Source: URNF01 sp045638005
GTDB taxonomy: Bacteria; Bacillota; Clostridia; Oscillospirales; Acutalibacteraceae
Direction: 5' to 3'
Length of the DNA stretch: 34,302 nucleotides
Assembly (NCBI GenBank): GCA_045638005.1
Contig: JAZUAN010000032.1
Span: 1-34,302, forward strand
The notes under the pieces were generated by a model. It was not told the DNA's origin and did no database searches. It saw only the letters and a program-made list of their open reading frames with translations. Of this stretch, positions 23,662 to 32,717 are shown one piece after another. How positions within the stretch are numbered: position 1 is the first letter of the stretch; each line of letters opens with the position of its first letter. Made by a program: the position numbers and the translations under genes.

Positions 23662-24978
23662 TCAGACATTCACTTTGCGCCGTTGCGGTTTTGCCTTCGC
23701 CTGCGGTGTGAGGCGAGCCGCCTTCTTGTCCGGGTTGAGAACGATCTCGGGACGAGCGCCCTTATTCACCGCATCGGAAGTGACGGTCACTTTTTCCACG
23801 GTGGGTTCGGACGGGATCTCAAACATAAGCTTCGTGAGGATCTCCTCCATCACCGAACGAAGTCCTCTGGCACCGGTATTTCTCTCCAAAGTCTTTTCGG
23901 CGACCGCTTTCAAAGCATCATCCGTGAACACCAGTTCTACCTGATCCAGTTTGAAAAGCGCTTGATACTGTTTGAGCACCGCGTTTTTGGGTTCTTGCAA
24001 AATGCGTACCAGATCCTCCACGGTCAGCGCTTCCAAGGTGGTAACCACCGGCATACGACCGACCAACTCAGGGATCAGACCGTATTTCACGAGATCTTGC
24101 GGCACCAACTGGCGCAACTTTTCGGAACGAGTCATATCCTTTTTGGATTTCACCTCATTGCCAAAGCCAAGCGCACCGGTACCGATACGTTTTTCGATAG
24201 TTTGCTCGATGCCGTCAAACGCACCGCCGAGAATAAACAAAATATTCGAGGTATCAATTTGGATAAACTCCTGCTGCGGATGTTTTCTGCCGCCATTCGG
24301 GGGAACATTCGCAACCGTACCCTCTAAAATTTTCAAAAGTGCTTGTTGTACGCCTTCACCGCTGACATCGCGAGTGATAGACGGGTTTTCGCTACGGCGG
24401 GAGATTTTGTCAATCTCGTCCACATAGATAATACCACGTTCCGCTTTTTTAACATCAAAATCTGCTGCTTGAATAAGGCGCAGTAGGATATTCTCCACAT
24501 CCTCGCCCACATAACCGGCTTCGGTAAGGGTGGTAGCATCCGCAATCGCGAACGGCACATGCAGCGTTTTCGCCAAAGTCTGTGCCAAAGCGGTTTTACC
24601 GACACCGGTGGGACCAAGCAACAGCACATTGCTCTTGCCGATCTCGGTATCCAGCGCATCGGAGAAATAGATACGCTTATAATGGTTATATACCGCCACA
24701 GACAAGGCAATCTTTGCTTCGTTTTGCCCTATAACATACTCATCCAGCGCCGCCTTAATCTCCATGGGAGTAGGCAGCTGTTCGGGCTTTTCTTCCGGCT
24801 TGGAAGCGGCGCGACGTCTGTCCGCTGCCGGCTCCCCGTCCTCTAAAATTGTACGGCAAAGTTCGACACATTCGTTACAGATAAACACATCGGGACCCGC
24901 TATAATGCGATATACCTCATCCTGATGCTTGCCGCAAAACGAACATGAAATGCTGAATTCTTCTTCGTTTTTAGACAT
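23662..24978 (-). CDS. clpX: ClpXP ATPase subunit ClpX
   Basis: An AAA+ unfoldase that recognises substrates and feeds them into ClpP. It is 438 aa. The N-terminal zinc-binding domain has Cys12/15 (CSFC) and Cys34/37 (CNEC). Walker A GPTGVGKT is at 122-129. The pore loop GYVGED and Walker B IIYVDEIDKI follow, with a LGF loop (GALGFGNE) that docks onto ClpP. It has a strong SD (AAGGAGG) and lies 32 bases after clpP. It forms one operon with tig and clpP. Confidence 0.98.
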   Translation of the reverse strand: MSKNEEEFSISCSFCGKHQDEVYRIIAGPDVFICNECVELCRTILEDGEPAADRRRAASKPEEKPEQLPTPMEIKAALDEYVIGQNEAKIALSVAVYNHYKRIYFSDALDTEIGKSNVLLLGPTGVGKTALAQTLAKTLHVPFAIADATTLTEAGYVGEDVENILLRLIQAADFDVKKAERGIIYVDEIDKISRRSENPSITRDVSGEGVQQALLKILEGTVANVPPNGGRKHPQQEFIQIDTSNILFILGGAFDGIEQTIEKRIGTGALGFGNEVKSKKDMTRSEKLRQLVPQDLVKYGLIPELVGRMPVVTTLEALTVEDLVRILQEPKNAVLKQYQALFKLDQVELVFTDDALKAVAEKTLERNTGARGLRSVMEEILTKLMFEIPSEPTVEKVTVTSDAVNKGARPEIVLNPDKKAARLTPQAKAKPQRRKVNV

Positions 24979-25010
24979 CGGTCACGCCTCCTTTTCAGCG
25001 TTTTTCAAAC

Positions 25011-25601
25011 TTATCGTTTGGTGATAACTTTATCAATGATACCGTAACGCACCGCGTCATCCGCGGTCATCCAGTTGTCGCGATCGGTATCGCGCTCGAT
25101 CACTTCGATCGGCTGACCGGTCATTTGTGCGAGCAAATTGTTCATGCGGTTACGCACAAACAAAATGTGATCCGCCTGAATTTTGATATCCGACGCTTGA
25201 CCCTTCGCACCGCCGAGCGGCTGATGGATCATAATCTCACTGTGCGGCAAGGAAAGACGCTTACCCTTCGCACCCGCAGCAAGCAGGAAAGAACCCATGC
25301 TGGCAGCAAGACCCACACAGATGGTGGACACGTCGCACTTGATAAACTGCATGGTATCATAGATCGCCATGCCGGCAGAAATAGAGCCACCGGGGCTGTT
25401 GATATACAGATGGATATCCTTATCGGGATCCTGTCCTTCCAGATACAAAAGCTGTGCTACCACCAAAGACGCGGTCGCGTCATTCACCTCATCGGACAGC
25501 ATAATGATGCGGTCGTTGAGCAGACGAGAAAAAATATCATAACTACGCTCACCGCGGCTGGTTTGCTCCACAACATACGGTACCAAAGCCATATTTTCCA
25601 T
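25011..25601 (-). CDS. clpP: ATP-dependent Clp protease proteolytic subunit
   Basis: A serine protease forming a double heptameric barrel with ClpX (or other Clp ATPases). It is 196 aa. The catalytic triad is Ser101 (GLAASMGS), His126 (MIHQPLGG) and Asp175, equal to Ser98/His123/Asp172 of B. subtilis. The start is the ATG at 25601, behind GGAGG with 8-base spacing; upstream in-frame Met codons lack homology. Pre-clpP in the operon is tig, across a 106-base gap with a hairpin. Confidence 0.98.
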   Translation of the reverse strand: MENMALVPYVVEQTSRGERSYDIFSRLLNDRIIMLSDEVNDATASLVVAQLLYLEGQDPDKDIHLYINSPGGSISAGMAIYDTMQFIKCDVSTICVGLAASMGSFLLAAGAKGKRLSLPHSEIMIHQPLGGAKGQASDIKIQADHILFVRNRMNNLLAQMTGQPIEVIERDTDRDNWMTADDAVRYGIIDKVITKR

Positions 25602-25631
25602 CAGAATATCCTCCTTTTCAAAAAGCCGATA

Positions 25632-25658
25632 ATCCCGCACCTATATACAGTGCGGGAT
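25632..25658 (-). other. Hairpin in tig-clpP spacer
   Basis: A 9-bp perfect stem (25632-25640 with 25650-25658) lies in the 106-base spacer between tig and clpP. On the minus strand the T-run comes only nine bases past the stem, so this is a weak terminator at best; it may be a processing or stability element. Confidence 0.4.
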
Positions 25659-25707
25659 ATCAGTCACATACATTTTAGGCATAAAACGCCTATTTAATCG
25701 CCGTGAA

Positions 25708-26997
25708 TTATTTTTCTTCCTTGATTTTGGCGTTTTCTTTCACGAAGTCCATAGCCTTTTGCACAGCGAGGTCCTCAGACAGAGCCTGCTCAGGGATAAA
25801 GGCTTTCACCTTATCAGCTTCTATCTGATACATCTCGGCATAGCGGTTGTATTCCGCCTCGAGATCCTCAGCAGTAGGAACGATATTTTCCACCTTTGCG
25901 ATCTTTTCGAGGATCAGGCGCATTTTGACCTTCTTCTCCGCCTGCTCACGGAAGCTCTCACGGAAAGCTTCTTTATCGGTACCGGTGTACTGCATATACA
26001 TATCCATGTTAAGTCCCTGAGACTGCAAACGGTATTCAAAGTCTTGCACAGACTCGTTGATAGCGTTCTCGAACATAGCAGCCGGGATATCCGCAGTCAG
26101 AATACCGAGAAGACCCTCCACCAACTGCTCACTGACTTCGTCCTCAGCAGCAGCGGCGCGGCGCTCTTCAAGTTTCTTCTTACTGTCGGCTTTGAGCTCA
26201 TCGAGGGTATCAAAATCGCTGACGTCCTTCGCAAAATCATCGTTGAGTTCCGGCAGTTCTTTCATCTGGATCTCGTGGATCTTACATTTGAACACAGCAG
26301 GCTTGCCGGCGAGATCGGCAGCGTGATATTCCTCGGGGAAGGTCACGTTCACGTCGCACTCTTCGTCGATCTTCTTGCCGACGAGCTGCTCTTCGAAACC
26401 GGGGATAAACTGACCGGAACCGAGCAAAAGCGCATGATTTTCCGCTTTACCGCCTTCAAATGCCACACCGTCAACAAAGCCTTCGAAATCAAAGGTCACG
26501 GTGTCGCCCATTTCGGCAGCACGATCGTCAACAGACACCATACGGGAGTTACGCTCCTGCAGCATCTTCACTTCAGCGTCCACATCTTCGTCGGTCACGG
26601 CAGCGAGTTTCTTGGTTGCTTTGAGACCTTTGTACTCACCGAGCTCCACCTCGGGCTTCACGGTGATAACGGCGGTGAACTTCAGACCGTCCTTGCCCAC
26701 AGACTGGACATCGAAATCGATCTTGTCTTCTACATATTCATAGCCGGACTCTTTGATCGCCTCATCAAGGGCAGCGGGATATACGTCATTGACGGCAGTT
26801 TCATAGAACATACCCTCGCCGTACATCTTCTCCACCAGAGAACGGGGTGCTTTGCCTTTGCGGAAGCCGGGAATGGTGATATCTTTGATATCCTTCCGGT
26901 AAGCGGCATCAACAGCGGCTTCAAAAGTCGCGGCATCCACTTCGATCTCGAGTTCTACGCGGTTGTTTTCTTTTTTTGTTGCATTTTTCAGACTCAT
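25708..26997 (-). CDS. tig: Trigger factor
   Basis: A ribosome-bound chaperone with peptidyl-prolyl isomerase activity that meets nascent chains at the exit tunnel. It is 429 aa. The ribosome-binding signature GFRKGKAPRS lies in the N-terminal domain (about 43-52). The FKBP-type PPIase domain spans about 150-250 (DTVTFDFEGFVDG, LGSGQFIPGFEEQLVG). A long helical substrate-cradle domain completes it. The SD is AGGAGG, nine bases from the ATG. It heads the tig-clpP-clpX-lon-engB run and has its own promoter. Confidence 0.98.
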   Translation of the reverse strand: MSLKNATKKENNRVELEIEVDAATFEAAVDAAYRKDIKDITIPGFRKGKAPRSLVEKMYGEGMFYETAVNDVYPAALDEAIKESGYEYVEDKIDFDVQSVGKDGLKFTAVITVKPEVELGEYKGLKATKKLAAVTDEDVDAEVKMLQERNSRMVSVDDRAAEMGDTVTFDFEGFVDGVAFEGGKAENHALLLGSGQFIPGFEEQLVGKKIDEECDVNVTFPEEYHAADLAGKPAVFKCKIHEIQMKELPELNDDFAKDVSDFDTLDELKADSKKKLEERRAAAAEDEVSEQLVEGLLGILTADIPAAMFENAINESVQDFEYRLQSQGLNMDMYMQYTGTDKEAFRESFREQAEKKVKMRLILEKIAKVENIVPTAEDLEAEYNRYAEMYQIEADKVKAFIPEQALSEDLAVQKAMDFVKENAKIKEEK

Positions 26998-27037
26998 GGG
27001 TTATTTCCTCCTACTGACTTTTTACATACGTCATGGT

Positions 27038-27067
27038 ATTATAGCACACATCTTTCCAATATGCCAA
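27038..27067 (-). promoter_or_regulatory. Promoter of the tig operon
   Basis: On the minus strand TTGGCA (27062-27067), an 18-base spacer and a perfect TATAAT (27038-27043), about 40 bases before the tig ATG. I found no CtsR or CIRCE heat-shock operator near it. Confidence 0.75.
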
Positions 27068-27086
27068 TACTTTTTTTAAAAAAATA

Positions 27087-27785
27087 TTATTTTGTATACG
27101 GAATATGCAGCGGCACAAATTTCAGCGCATCCGCAGACGCCAAACGAAGGGCGATACCGTCTATCTCCCCATTGAAAGCCTGCCGAATACCAGGGCCGTG
27201 CACATGCCCGTAATAACAACGTTTTACGCCAAATTCCGACAGCACATCCAAAAACGGCTGACAGCGCTCTTCTCCCCACACCGGCGGATAATGCAGAAAA
27301 GCAATCGGTTCCAGGCCGGTCTTCACAGCCGCTTCCACCGAGGTGCGCAGCCGCCCAACCTCGCGATTTAACACCTTTTGATCCGCATCCTGCTCCGCGT
27401 CATAAAACCACCCGCGAGTACCGCACACGGCAAATGTGTCCTCCACCGTGACGGTGTCGTTGTGCACGATACGCAAGGTGTCAAATCCGTTTTCTAAAAG
27501 GAAAGCATCCATTTTTCGGCGGGTTGCCCACCAATAATCGTGATTGCCCTTAAACAACAGTTTTTTACCGGGTAGCGCATGCAAAAAAGCAAAATCCTCT
27601 TTTGCTTGTTCCAGTGACATTCCCCAGGAAATATCGCCGGGTATTACCACGGTATCGGCATCGGTGATCAGCGCACGCCAATGACTTTCCAGTCGCTGCT
27701 CATGCGCATCCCAACCGCCGAAAATATCCATCGGCTTATCGGTGGAAAGGGATAGGTGGGTGTCCCCTATCACAAACAAAGACAT
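27087..27785 (-). CDS. Calcineurin-like metallophosphoesterase
   Basis: A 232-aa protein with the complete set of calcineurin-type metal motifs: GDTH at 7-10, PGDISWG at about 49-55, KGNHDYWW at about 79-86, LHYPP, and GHVHG near 194-198. It should hydrolyse a phosphoester, but the substrate is unknown. It follows thrC by 6 bases, and its AAGGAG SD overlaps the end of thrC, so it is co-transcribed and probably translationally coupled. It is the last gene of the lepB...thrC run. No signal peptide is seen, so it is cytoplasmic. Confidence 0.88.
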   Translation of the reverse strand: MSLFVIGDTHLSLSTDKPMDIFGGWDAHEQRLESHWRALITDADTVVIPGDISWGMSLEQAKEDFAFLHALPGKKLLFKGNHDYWWATRRKMDAFLLENGFDTLRIVHNDTVTVEDTFAVCGTRGWFYDAEQDADQKVLNREVGRLRTSVEAAVKTGLEPIAFLHYPPVWGEERCQPFLDVLSEFGVKRCYYGHVHGPGIRQAFNGEIDGIALRLASADALKFVPLHIPYTK

Positions 27786-27791
27786 TTTGAA

Positions 27792-29288
27792 TTACTCCTT
27801 GATGCCGAGCATGCCGTACACCACAGCCTGCTGTCCTTCTCTGTCGCAAATGTTCGGGAAACGAACTTCCTTTTCACGCAGGGACAGCAAGGATGCGGGA
27901 GCGGCAACGCCGGTGCTGCTTTGCAGCAATTCTACTTTTTCAAATTCATCCGCGTTGGCATCGTCTTTGCCCAAAGCAGACAGAACACTTGCAGAGAATT
28001 TGTACGGATTAGCGGTAGAGGCAATGACCGTCGGGGTCGTATCCCCTGTCTTTTCGCGATACTGCTCATACACACGCACCGCAACGGCGGTATGGGTATC
28101 CAGCAAATAGTTGTGTTTTTCAAAGGTATCACGGATGGTCTCTGCTACACCCGCATCATCGCTGTAACCGCCGACAAAGCTTGCTTGCAGTTTTTCGAGC
28201 ACTTTGGCGGGAACGGTATAATGACCGTCCGCTTTAAGGCTATCCATCATTTTGGTCACCGCTTTGTCGTCACAATCGGTGAGATCGTACAAAAGACGCT
28301 CTAAGTTGGAAGAAATCAGAATATCCATCGACGGAGAGGTGGTGGTATAGAAATCGCGGCGGCGATCGTATACACCGGTCTCGATAAAGTCGGTCAGCAC
28401 GTGGTTTGCGTTGGAGGCGCAGATGAATTTATTCACCGGCAATCCCATCTTAGATGCATAGTAAGCGGCAAGGATGTTGCCGAAGTTGCCGGTAGGCACC
28501 ACCACGTTGATGGGATCGCCCATGGTGATTTTGCCTTCTTTGAGCAGGTCACAGTAAGCGGATACATAATAGATGATCTGCGGTACCAGGCGACCCCAGT
28601 TGATGGAGTTGGCACTGGAGAACATCATACCGTGCTCGGCGAGTTTCGCTTTGACAGCGGGGTCGGTGAAAATGGTTTTCACACCGGTCTGCGCATCGTC
28701 AAAGTTGCCGCGAATAGCGCACACAGCGACGTTGTTACCCTCTTGCGTAGTCATCTGTAATTTCTGCATGGGGCTGACACCTTTTTCAGGATAGAACACA
28801 AGAATGCGGGTATGCGGCGCATCCTTAAAGCCTTCCAGGGCCGCTTTACCGGTATCACCGGTGGTAGCAACCAGAATAATGATCTCCTTACCCTGTGCAG
28901 TCTTACCCACAGATACACGCATGAAATGCGGTAAAATTTGCAACGCCATATCCTTAAAAGCACAGGTCGGACCGTGCCAAAGCTCGAGCATATGTTCAGC
29001 GTTCTCCAAGGTGGTGATGCGAGCGGGATGCGCACCGAATTTCTCGGTAGTATAGGCCGCCTCCACACACTCTTTTACCTCATCTGCGGTAAAATCGGTA
29101 AGAAATTTATCCAGAATGAAAGCCGCACGTTCGGTGTAGCTCTTATCAGCAAGCGCTTTGATATCCGCAGCGGTAAGCTTGGGAAATTCTGCGGGTACAA
29201 ACAAACCGCCTTCTTCGGAAATACCGCGAGCAATTGCCCCGGCAGCCGTGACGGTCACATTACTGTTTCGAGTACTTTTGTAGTTCAT
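27792..29288 (-). CDS. thrC: Threonine synthase
   Basis: A PLP enzyme converting O-phosphohomoserine to threonine, the last step of threonine synthesis. It is 498 aa, the long E. coli/Clostridia-type form. The N-terminal MNYKSTRNS is diagnostic, and the PLP lysine is Lys112 in HGPTCAFKDMALQ. LVATTGDTGKAAL and NFGNILAAYYAS also match. The ATG at 29288 is used because an AAGG SD lies about 9 bases upstream; the ATG at 29297 overlaps the SD. No other threonine-pathway gene is nearby, so it is a lone biosynthetic gene in a housekeeping run. Confidence 0.96.
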   Translation of the reverse strand: MNYKSTRNSNVTVTAAGAIARGISEEGGLFVPAEFPKLTAADIKALADKSYTERAAFILDKFLTDFTADEVKECVEAAYTTEKFGAHPARITTLENAEHMLELWHGPTCAFKDMALQILPHFMRVSVGKTAQGKEIIILVATTGDTGKAALEGFKDAPHTRILVFYPEKGVSPMQKLQMTTQEGNNVAVCAIRGNFDDAQTGVKTIFTDPAVKAKLAEHGMMFSSANSINWGRLVPQIIYYVSAYCDLLKEGKITMGDPINVVVPTGNFGNILAAYYASKMGLPVNKFICASNANHVLTDFIETGVYDRRRDFYTTTSPSMDILISSNLERLLYDLTDCDDKAVTKMMDSLKADGHYTVPAKVLEKLQASFVGGYSDDAGVAETIRDTFEKHNYLLDTHTAVAVRVYEQYREKTGDTTPTVIASTANPYKFSASVLSALGKDDANADEFEKVELLQSSTGVAAPASLLSLREKEVRFPNICDREGQQAVVYGMLGIKE

Positions 29289-29312
29289 TTTGATCATCCT
29301 TTTTATTCAATA

Positions 29313-30233
29313 TTAGCGGATATACCTTTTAAAAAATCGGTAAGCGTTGTCGAAAAACAGATCATCGATCAAGCTTTCCGCATAATTACGTTGTAATAAA
29401 CGGTCATACAATTTTGTGAGGATATGCATACCGTTATATTCCGGCGGCAGGTCAATTCCATCGAAATCGCACCCTAGCGCCACCGTATGTCTGCCACCAA
29501 GCGACAGGAAATGTTCCAAATGCGCGATAAAACGGTCGAGCGACTGTCCACCCAAATGATCAGCACAAAGATCAACGCCTACGATACCGCCACGTCCGCG
29601 CACCTGCGAGAATTGCATGTCATTGAGCGCTCTAAACGAAGCGTGCACGGCTGCCGCCGCAGTATGACTCACCGCGAAAGGACGGTCGGTAATGCGGCAC
29701 ACGTCCCAAAAGCTACGGCGATTGAGGTGCGCGGCATCCAATAAAATACCGTTCTCCTCCATTTTCTTCACCGCCGCCTTACCGGCCGCGGTAAGCCCTT
29801 TGCAGGGGTCTCCGCCACACCCTTCCCCCCAGCGATTGCTACCGTTCCAGGTGAGCGAGATCATCTTCACACCGGCTGTAATCCAAGTGTCGGGCAGTTG
29901 ATCTTCACCAGCAGCAACGCCGCCGTTTTCAACAGCCAAAATGCCTGTCAGCGGGGTGATAGGCGCGCAAAACAATTCTCGCTTATCACGCAATATATGA
30001 AAAAAGGTTTTATAGCGCGTTTCAAAGCTTTTCGCTTTTTGCAGCATACGCTCAATGAGCATTTTTGCCTTTTCGGGAGGGGTACCATCCCTCACCCACA
30101 TAGCAAAACATTGATACCACGGTGAAAATGACAATCCGCGCATAAGATCTACCTGACCATCATTTCGCAGGATATCACCGTTGTTTTTCAAGGTCTCATA
30201 CAAAGTATCACAGTGTAAATCAAAAAGCCGCAT
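29313..30233 (-). CDS. Membrane dipeptidase family (peptidase M19)
   Basis: A zinc dipeptidase of the renal-dipeptidase family, 306 aa from the ATG at 30233. Metal ligands are His7 and Asp9 in the N-terminal LFDLHCDTLYE, the Glu of GILAVENGG, and the His of VSHTAAAAVH. LLDAAHLN, VGVDLC and GCDFDGID also fit. It overlaps yraN by 14 bases and lies 24 bases before thrC. No signal peptide is present, so despite the family name it is probably cytoplasmic and may hydrolyse dipeptides, including D-amino-acid-containing ones. The substrate is not predictable. Confidence 0.9.
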   Translation of the reverse strand: MRLFDLHCDTLYETLKNNGDILRNDGQVDLMRGLSFSPWYQCFAMWVRDGTPPEKAKMLIERMLQKAKSFETRYKTFFHILRDKRELFCAPITPLTGILAVENGGVAAGEDQLPDTWITAGVKMISLTWNGSNRWGEGCGGDPCKGLTAAGKAAVKKMEENGILLDAAHLNRRSFWDVCRITDRPFAVSHTAAAAVHASFRALNDMQFSQVRGRGGIVGVDLCADHLGGQSLDRFIAHLEHFLSLGGRHTVALGCDFDGIDLPPEYNGMHILTKLYDRLLQRNYAESLIDDLFFDNAYRFFKRYIR

Positions 30234-30612
30234 ACATATTTCCGGCATCAAAAGCAGCGGGGAAATGGGTCAACTGCTTCACCTGCATAGGATCGTCTCC
30301 ATCCGCCATGACGATCGAAATCACGTCAAAGCGCGGTTGCAGATCAATATCCGCATGCGTTTGTAAATACAGCAAGGCTGTACGAAGAAGCTTTCGCTGC
30401 TTGACCGGAGTCACCGCCTCCTGTGGGGTATAGATTGCCGCACTGCCGCGCTGCTTCACCTCCACAAAGGCAATATATTTTTTGTTTGCGGCGATTATGT
30501 CAATCTCGCCGAAGCGGGTGCGATAATTCGCCGATAAAATCGTATAACCTTTTCGTCTCAGATACCGTGCCGCCAGCACTTCGCCGACAGCACCTTTGGA
30601 TATCCGCGCCAT
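30220..30612 (-). CDS. YraN/UPF0102 family endonuclease-like protein
   Basis: A 130-aa protein of the UPF0102 family, which has a restriction-endonuclease-like fold. GAVGEVLAARYLRRKGYTIL, NYRTRFGEIDIIA and FVEVKQRGS give the E...D...ExK catalytic arrangement. It lies immediately after rnhB (the stop codon of one abuts the start of the next), an arrangement seen widely in bacteria. It may take part in DNA metabolism, but the function is not established. Confidence 0.92.
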   Translation of the reverse strand: MARISKGAVGEVLAARYLRRKGYTILSANYRTRFGEIDIIAANKKYIAFVEVKQRGSAAIYTPQEAVTPVKQRKLLRTALLYLQTHADIDLQPRFDVISIVMADGDDPMQVKQLTHFPAAFDAGNMYAAF

Positions 30613-31233
30613 TTAAGTATTCTCCCCTTGCTTTTCAAAAAAGCTGCGCAAAAAGGTCATGCGATGCACAGGAGAGGGGCCGTGGATGGCAAGCGCTTCA
30701 TAATGCGCTTTGGTGCCGTACCCTTTATGTTGTTTAAATCCATATTGTGGGTACTGTTCATCCAACTCCAATAAATAGCGGTCACGGCTGACCTTCGCAA
30801 GGATAGACGCAGCGGCGATAGAAGCCGACAAGGCATCTCCCTTTACAACCGTTTGACACGGAATATGCAGACCGCTCGGAGAGCGGTTACCGTCAATCAA
30901 AGCAAACGACGGTTGTGTGTCAAGCGCTTCCACCGCGCGTTGCATAGCAAGAAAAGTGGCTTGCAAAATATTCAGCTCGTCAATCTCCTCTACCGACGCG
31001 GTAGCTACCGCCCACGCGATTGCCGTATCGCAAATGACAGGAAACAGCGCTTCGCGTTTTTTCTCGGTAAGCTTTTTAGAGTCGTTCAAACCGTCGATAA
31101 TAGGATTTTCCGGCAGAATAACTGCCGCAGCATATACCGGACCCGCCAGAGGTCCTCTCCCCGCTTCATCCACACCGCAGAAAAGCCCCGCAGCGGTATT
31201 GCGGTAGGCGGCATCAAATTCATAGTTGGTCAT
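30613..31233 (-). CDS. rnhB: Ribonuclease HII
   Basis: Cleaves the RNA strand of RNA-DNA hybrids and removes misincorporated ribonucleotides from DNA. It is 206 aa. Catalytic residues are Asp22 and Glu23 in CGVDEAGRGPLAGPV and Asp114 in LIDGN, with DSKKLTEKKRE and SILAKVSRDRYL typical of type II. The start codon overlaps the rbgA stop (ATGA), as in the rbgA-rnhB pair of Bacillus, so the two are translationally coupled. Confidence 0.97.
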   Translation of the reverse strand: MTNYEFDAAYRNTAAGLFCGVDEAGRGPLAGPVYAAAVILPENPIIDGLNDSKKLTEKKREALFPVICDTAIAWAVATASVEEIDELNILQATFLAMQRAVEALDTQPSFALIDGNRSPSGLHIPCQTVVKGDALSASIAAASILAKVSRDRYLLELDEQYPQYGFKQHKGYGTKAHYEALAIHGPSPVHRMTFLRSFFEKQGENT

Positions 31234-32105
31234 AGTTTTACTTCCTCCGGGAATTCCAAAGTCAGCGTACCTATTTTCGCCGCGCGATATTCATCCAACA
31301 GCATGATTGCCGCGCGCTCGGTATCGATCTCACCGCCGCGCACCAACATGCCGCGCTTTTTGCCGACCAGTTGCAGCAGTTCCCAACCGTCTTCCGGCAA
31401 TGCGGTATCTGCCAACTTATACCTATTGATCAACAAATCGGGATAACCCTTTTGCAAGGTTTCCAACAAAAGACAAGCCATTTCCTCAATATCCAGAATC
31501 TGATCCTTTATAGCGCCGGTAAATGCCAAATGGCGTGCAACATGAATATCCTCAAACTTAGGCCACAGCACACCGGGAGTATCCAACAGCTGTACACCGC
31601 CGTCCACCGTAAACCATTGGTTATTGCGGGTGACACCGGGACGGTCTTCCACCTTCGCTTTACCGCCTGCTGTAAGACGGTTGATAAAAGAGGATTTTCC
31701 CACATTCGGGATGCCCACCACCATGGACCGTACAAGCGGATTTTTAATACCCTTTTCCACCTTTGCGGCAAGCTTATCCTTTAAAAGCTCACGTAAAAGC
31801 GGCACATACCTCTGCATGCCCGCGCCGGTTTTACAATCAGCGGTCATGGCGGCAAAGCCTTGCTCCTCGAAATGCTTGATCCAGCGGCGAGTCGTAGCGG
31901 GATCCGCCATATCCGCTTTGTTGAGCACGATAAGGCGCGGCTTTGAAGCGGTCAGCGTGTCGATCTCAGGATTACGACTGCTGATGGGGATACGAGCATC
32001 GATCACTTCGGTAACCGCATCCACTAGTTTCAAACTTTCTCCTATTTTTCGGCGGGTTTTCGCCATGTGTCCGGGAAACCACTGAATTTGCGGTTGTTGC
32101 TCCAT
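31230..32105 (-). CDS. rbgA: Ribosome-biogenesis GTPase RbgA/YlqF
   Basis: A circularly permuted GTPase needed for late 50S assembly. It is 291 aa. The motif order is G4-G1-G3: LNKAD (about 60-64), GIPNVGKSS (about 130-138) and DTPGV (about 174-178), diagnostic for the permuted YlqF class. The N-terminal QWFPGHMAKTRRKI block is characteristic. It lies 16 bases after the second signal peptidase gene and overlaps rnhB by four bases. Confidence 0.96.
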   Translation of the reverse strand: MEQQPQIQWFPGHMAKTRRKIGESLKLVDAVTEVIDARIPISSRNPEIDTLTASKPRLIVLNKADMADPATTRRWIKHFEEQGFAAMTADCKTGAGMQRYVPLLRELLKDKLAAKVEKGIKNPLVRSMVVGIPNVGKSSFINRLTAGGKAKVEDRPGVTRNNQWFTVDGGVQLLDTPGVLWPKFEDIHVARHLAFTGAIKDQILDIEEMACLLLETLQKGYPDLLINRYKLADTALPEDGWELLQLVGKKRGMLVRGGEIDTERAAIMLLDEYRAAKIGTLTLEFPEEVKL

Positions 32106-32121
32106 ATCCTCTCACCCCTTT

Positions 32122-32703
32122 TTAATCCTCGTAAATCTCTCCAAATTTCGAAAACGGCATAATGCGGAATACCGCCTTGCCCAAAATATCATCCTCATGC
32201 ACAGCACCGATGCCATCTAAATCGCGGCTGTCATGTGAGTCGTCACGGTTATCCCCCATTACAAAAACCGAATCTTTGGGCACAGTATAAGGTCCGGTGA
32301 AGCCATATAGCGGCGGTGTAGTAGTATCCAGATACGGTTCTTCCAACACTTCCCCGTTTAAATACACCTTCTCGGTTTCGGGATCAATGGAAACGGTATC
32401 ACCCTCCAACGCAATGACCCGTTTGATAAGCGGTTCAGCGTTATCCCGCCGCACCACAATGATATCGCCATACTGCGGTTCATTATAAAAAGCATTAACC
32501 ATCAGCAGACTGTCGCGATGGTGCAATGTATTCGCCATAGAACTACCACTGACTGCCACCACGCGGCAAACGCACGCGCTGATAATTGTCGCGATTATCA
32601 TCGCCATGATCAGCGCCTCTGCCCATTCGTACCATGAACGACGAAAAGCCGCTTCTTCTTCTTTCATCTGCGCGGCTATATCCAATTCCTTTTCTTCCAT
32701 CAT
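32122..32703 (-). CDS. lepB: Signal peptidase I (second of a tandem pair)
   Basis: A membrane serine protease that removes signal peptides from exported proteins. It is 193 aa. A cytosolic N-terminus of about 27 residues rich in Glu leads to one membrane anchor (about 29-47). Catalytic Ser55 lies in SGSSMANTL and Lys94 in PLIKRVIALEGD, with YGDIIVV and GDNRDDSHDSRD completing boxes B-E. It starts with tandem ATG codons behind AAGAAGG and lies 14 bases after the first copy. The paralogue next door shares all boxes but differs in the N-terminal anchor. Confidence 0.95.
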   Translation of the reverse strand: MMEEKELDIAAQMKEEEAAFRRSWYEWAEALIMAMIIATIISACVCRVVAVSGSSMANTLHHRDSLLMVNAFYNEPQYGDIIVVRRDNAEPLIKRVIALEGDTVSIDPETEKVYLNGEVLEEPYLDTTTPPLYGFTGPYTVPKDSVFVMGDNRDDSHDSRDLDGIGAVHEDDILGKAVFRIMPFSKFGEIYED

Positions 32704-32717
32704 GCAAAGACCTTCTT

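Noticed and set aside
26998..27086. Heat-shock operator (CIRCE or CtsR box) before tig or clpP
   Set aside because: Neither the TTAGCACTC/GAGTGCTAA repeat nor a GGTCAAA tandem is present; only a sigma-A-like promoter is seen.
25759..27213. 484-codon open frame on the plus strand opposite tig
   Set aside because: It is the complement of a well-conserved trigger factor gene, has no family resemblance and no plausible SD. It is a shadow frame.
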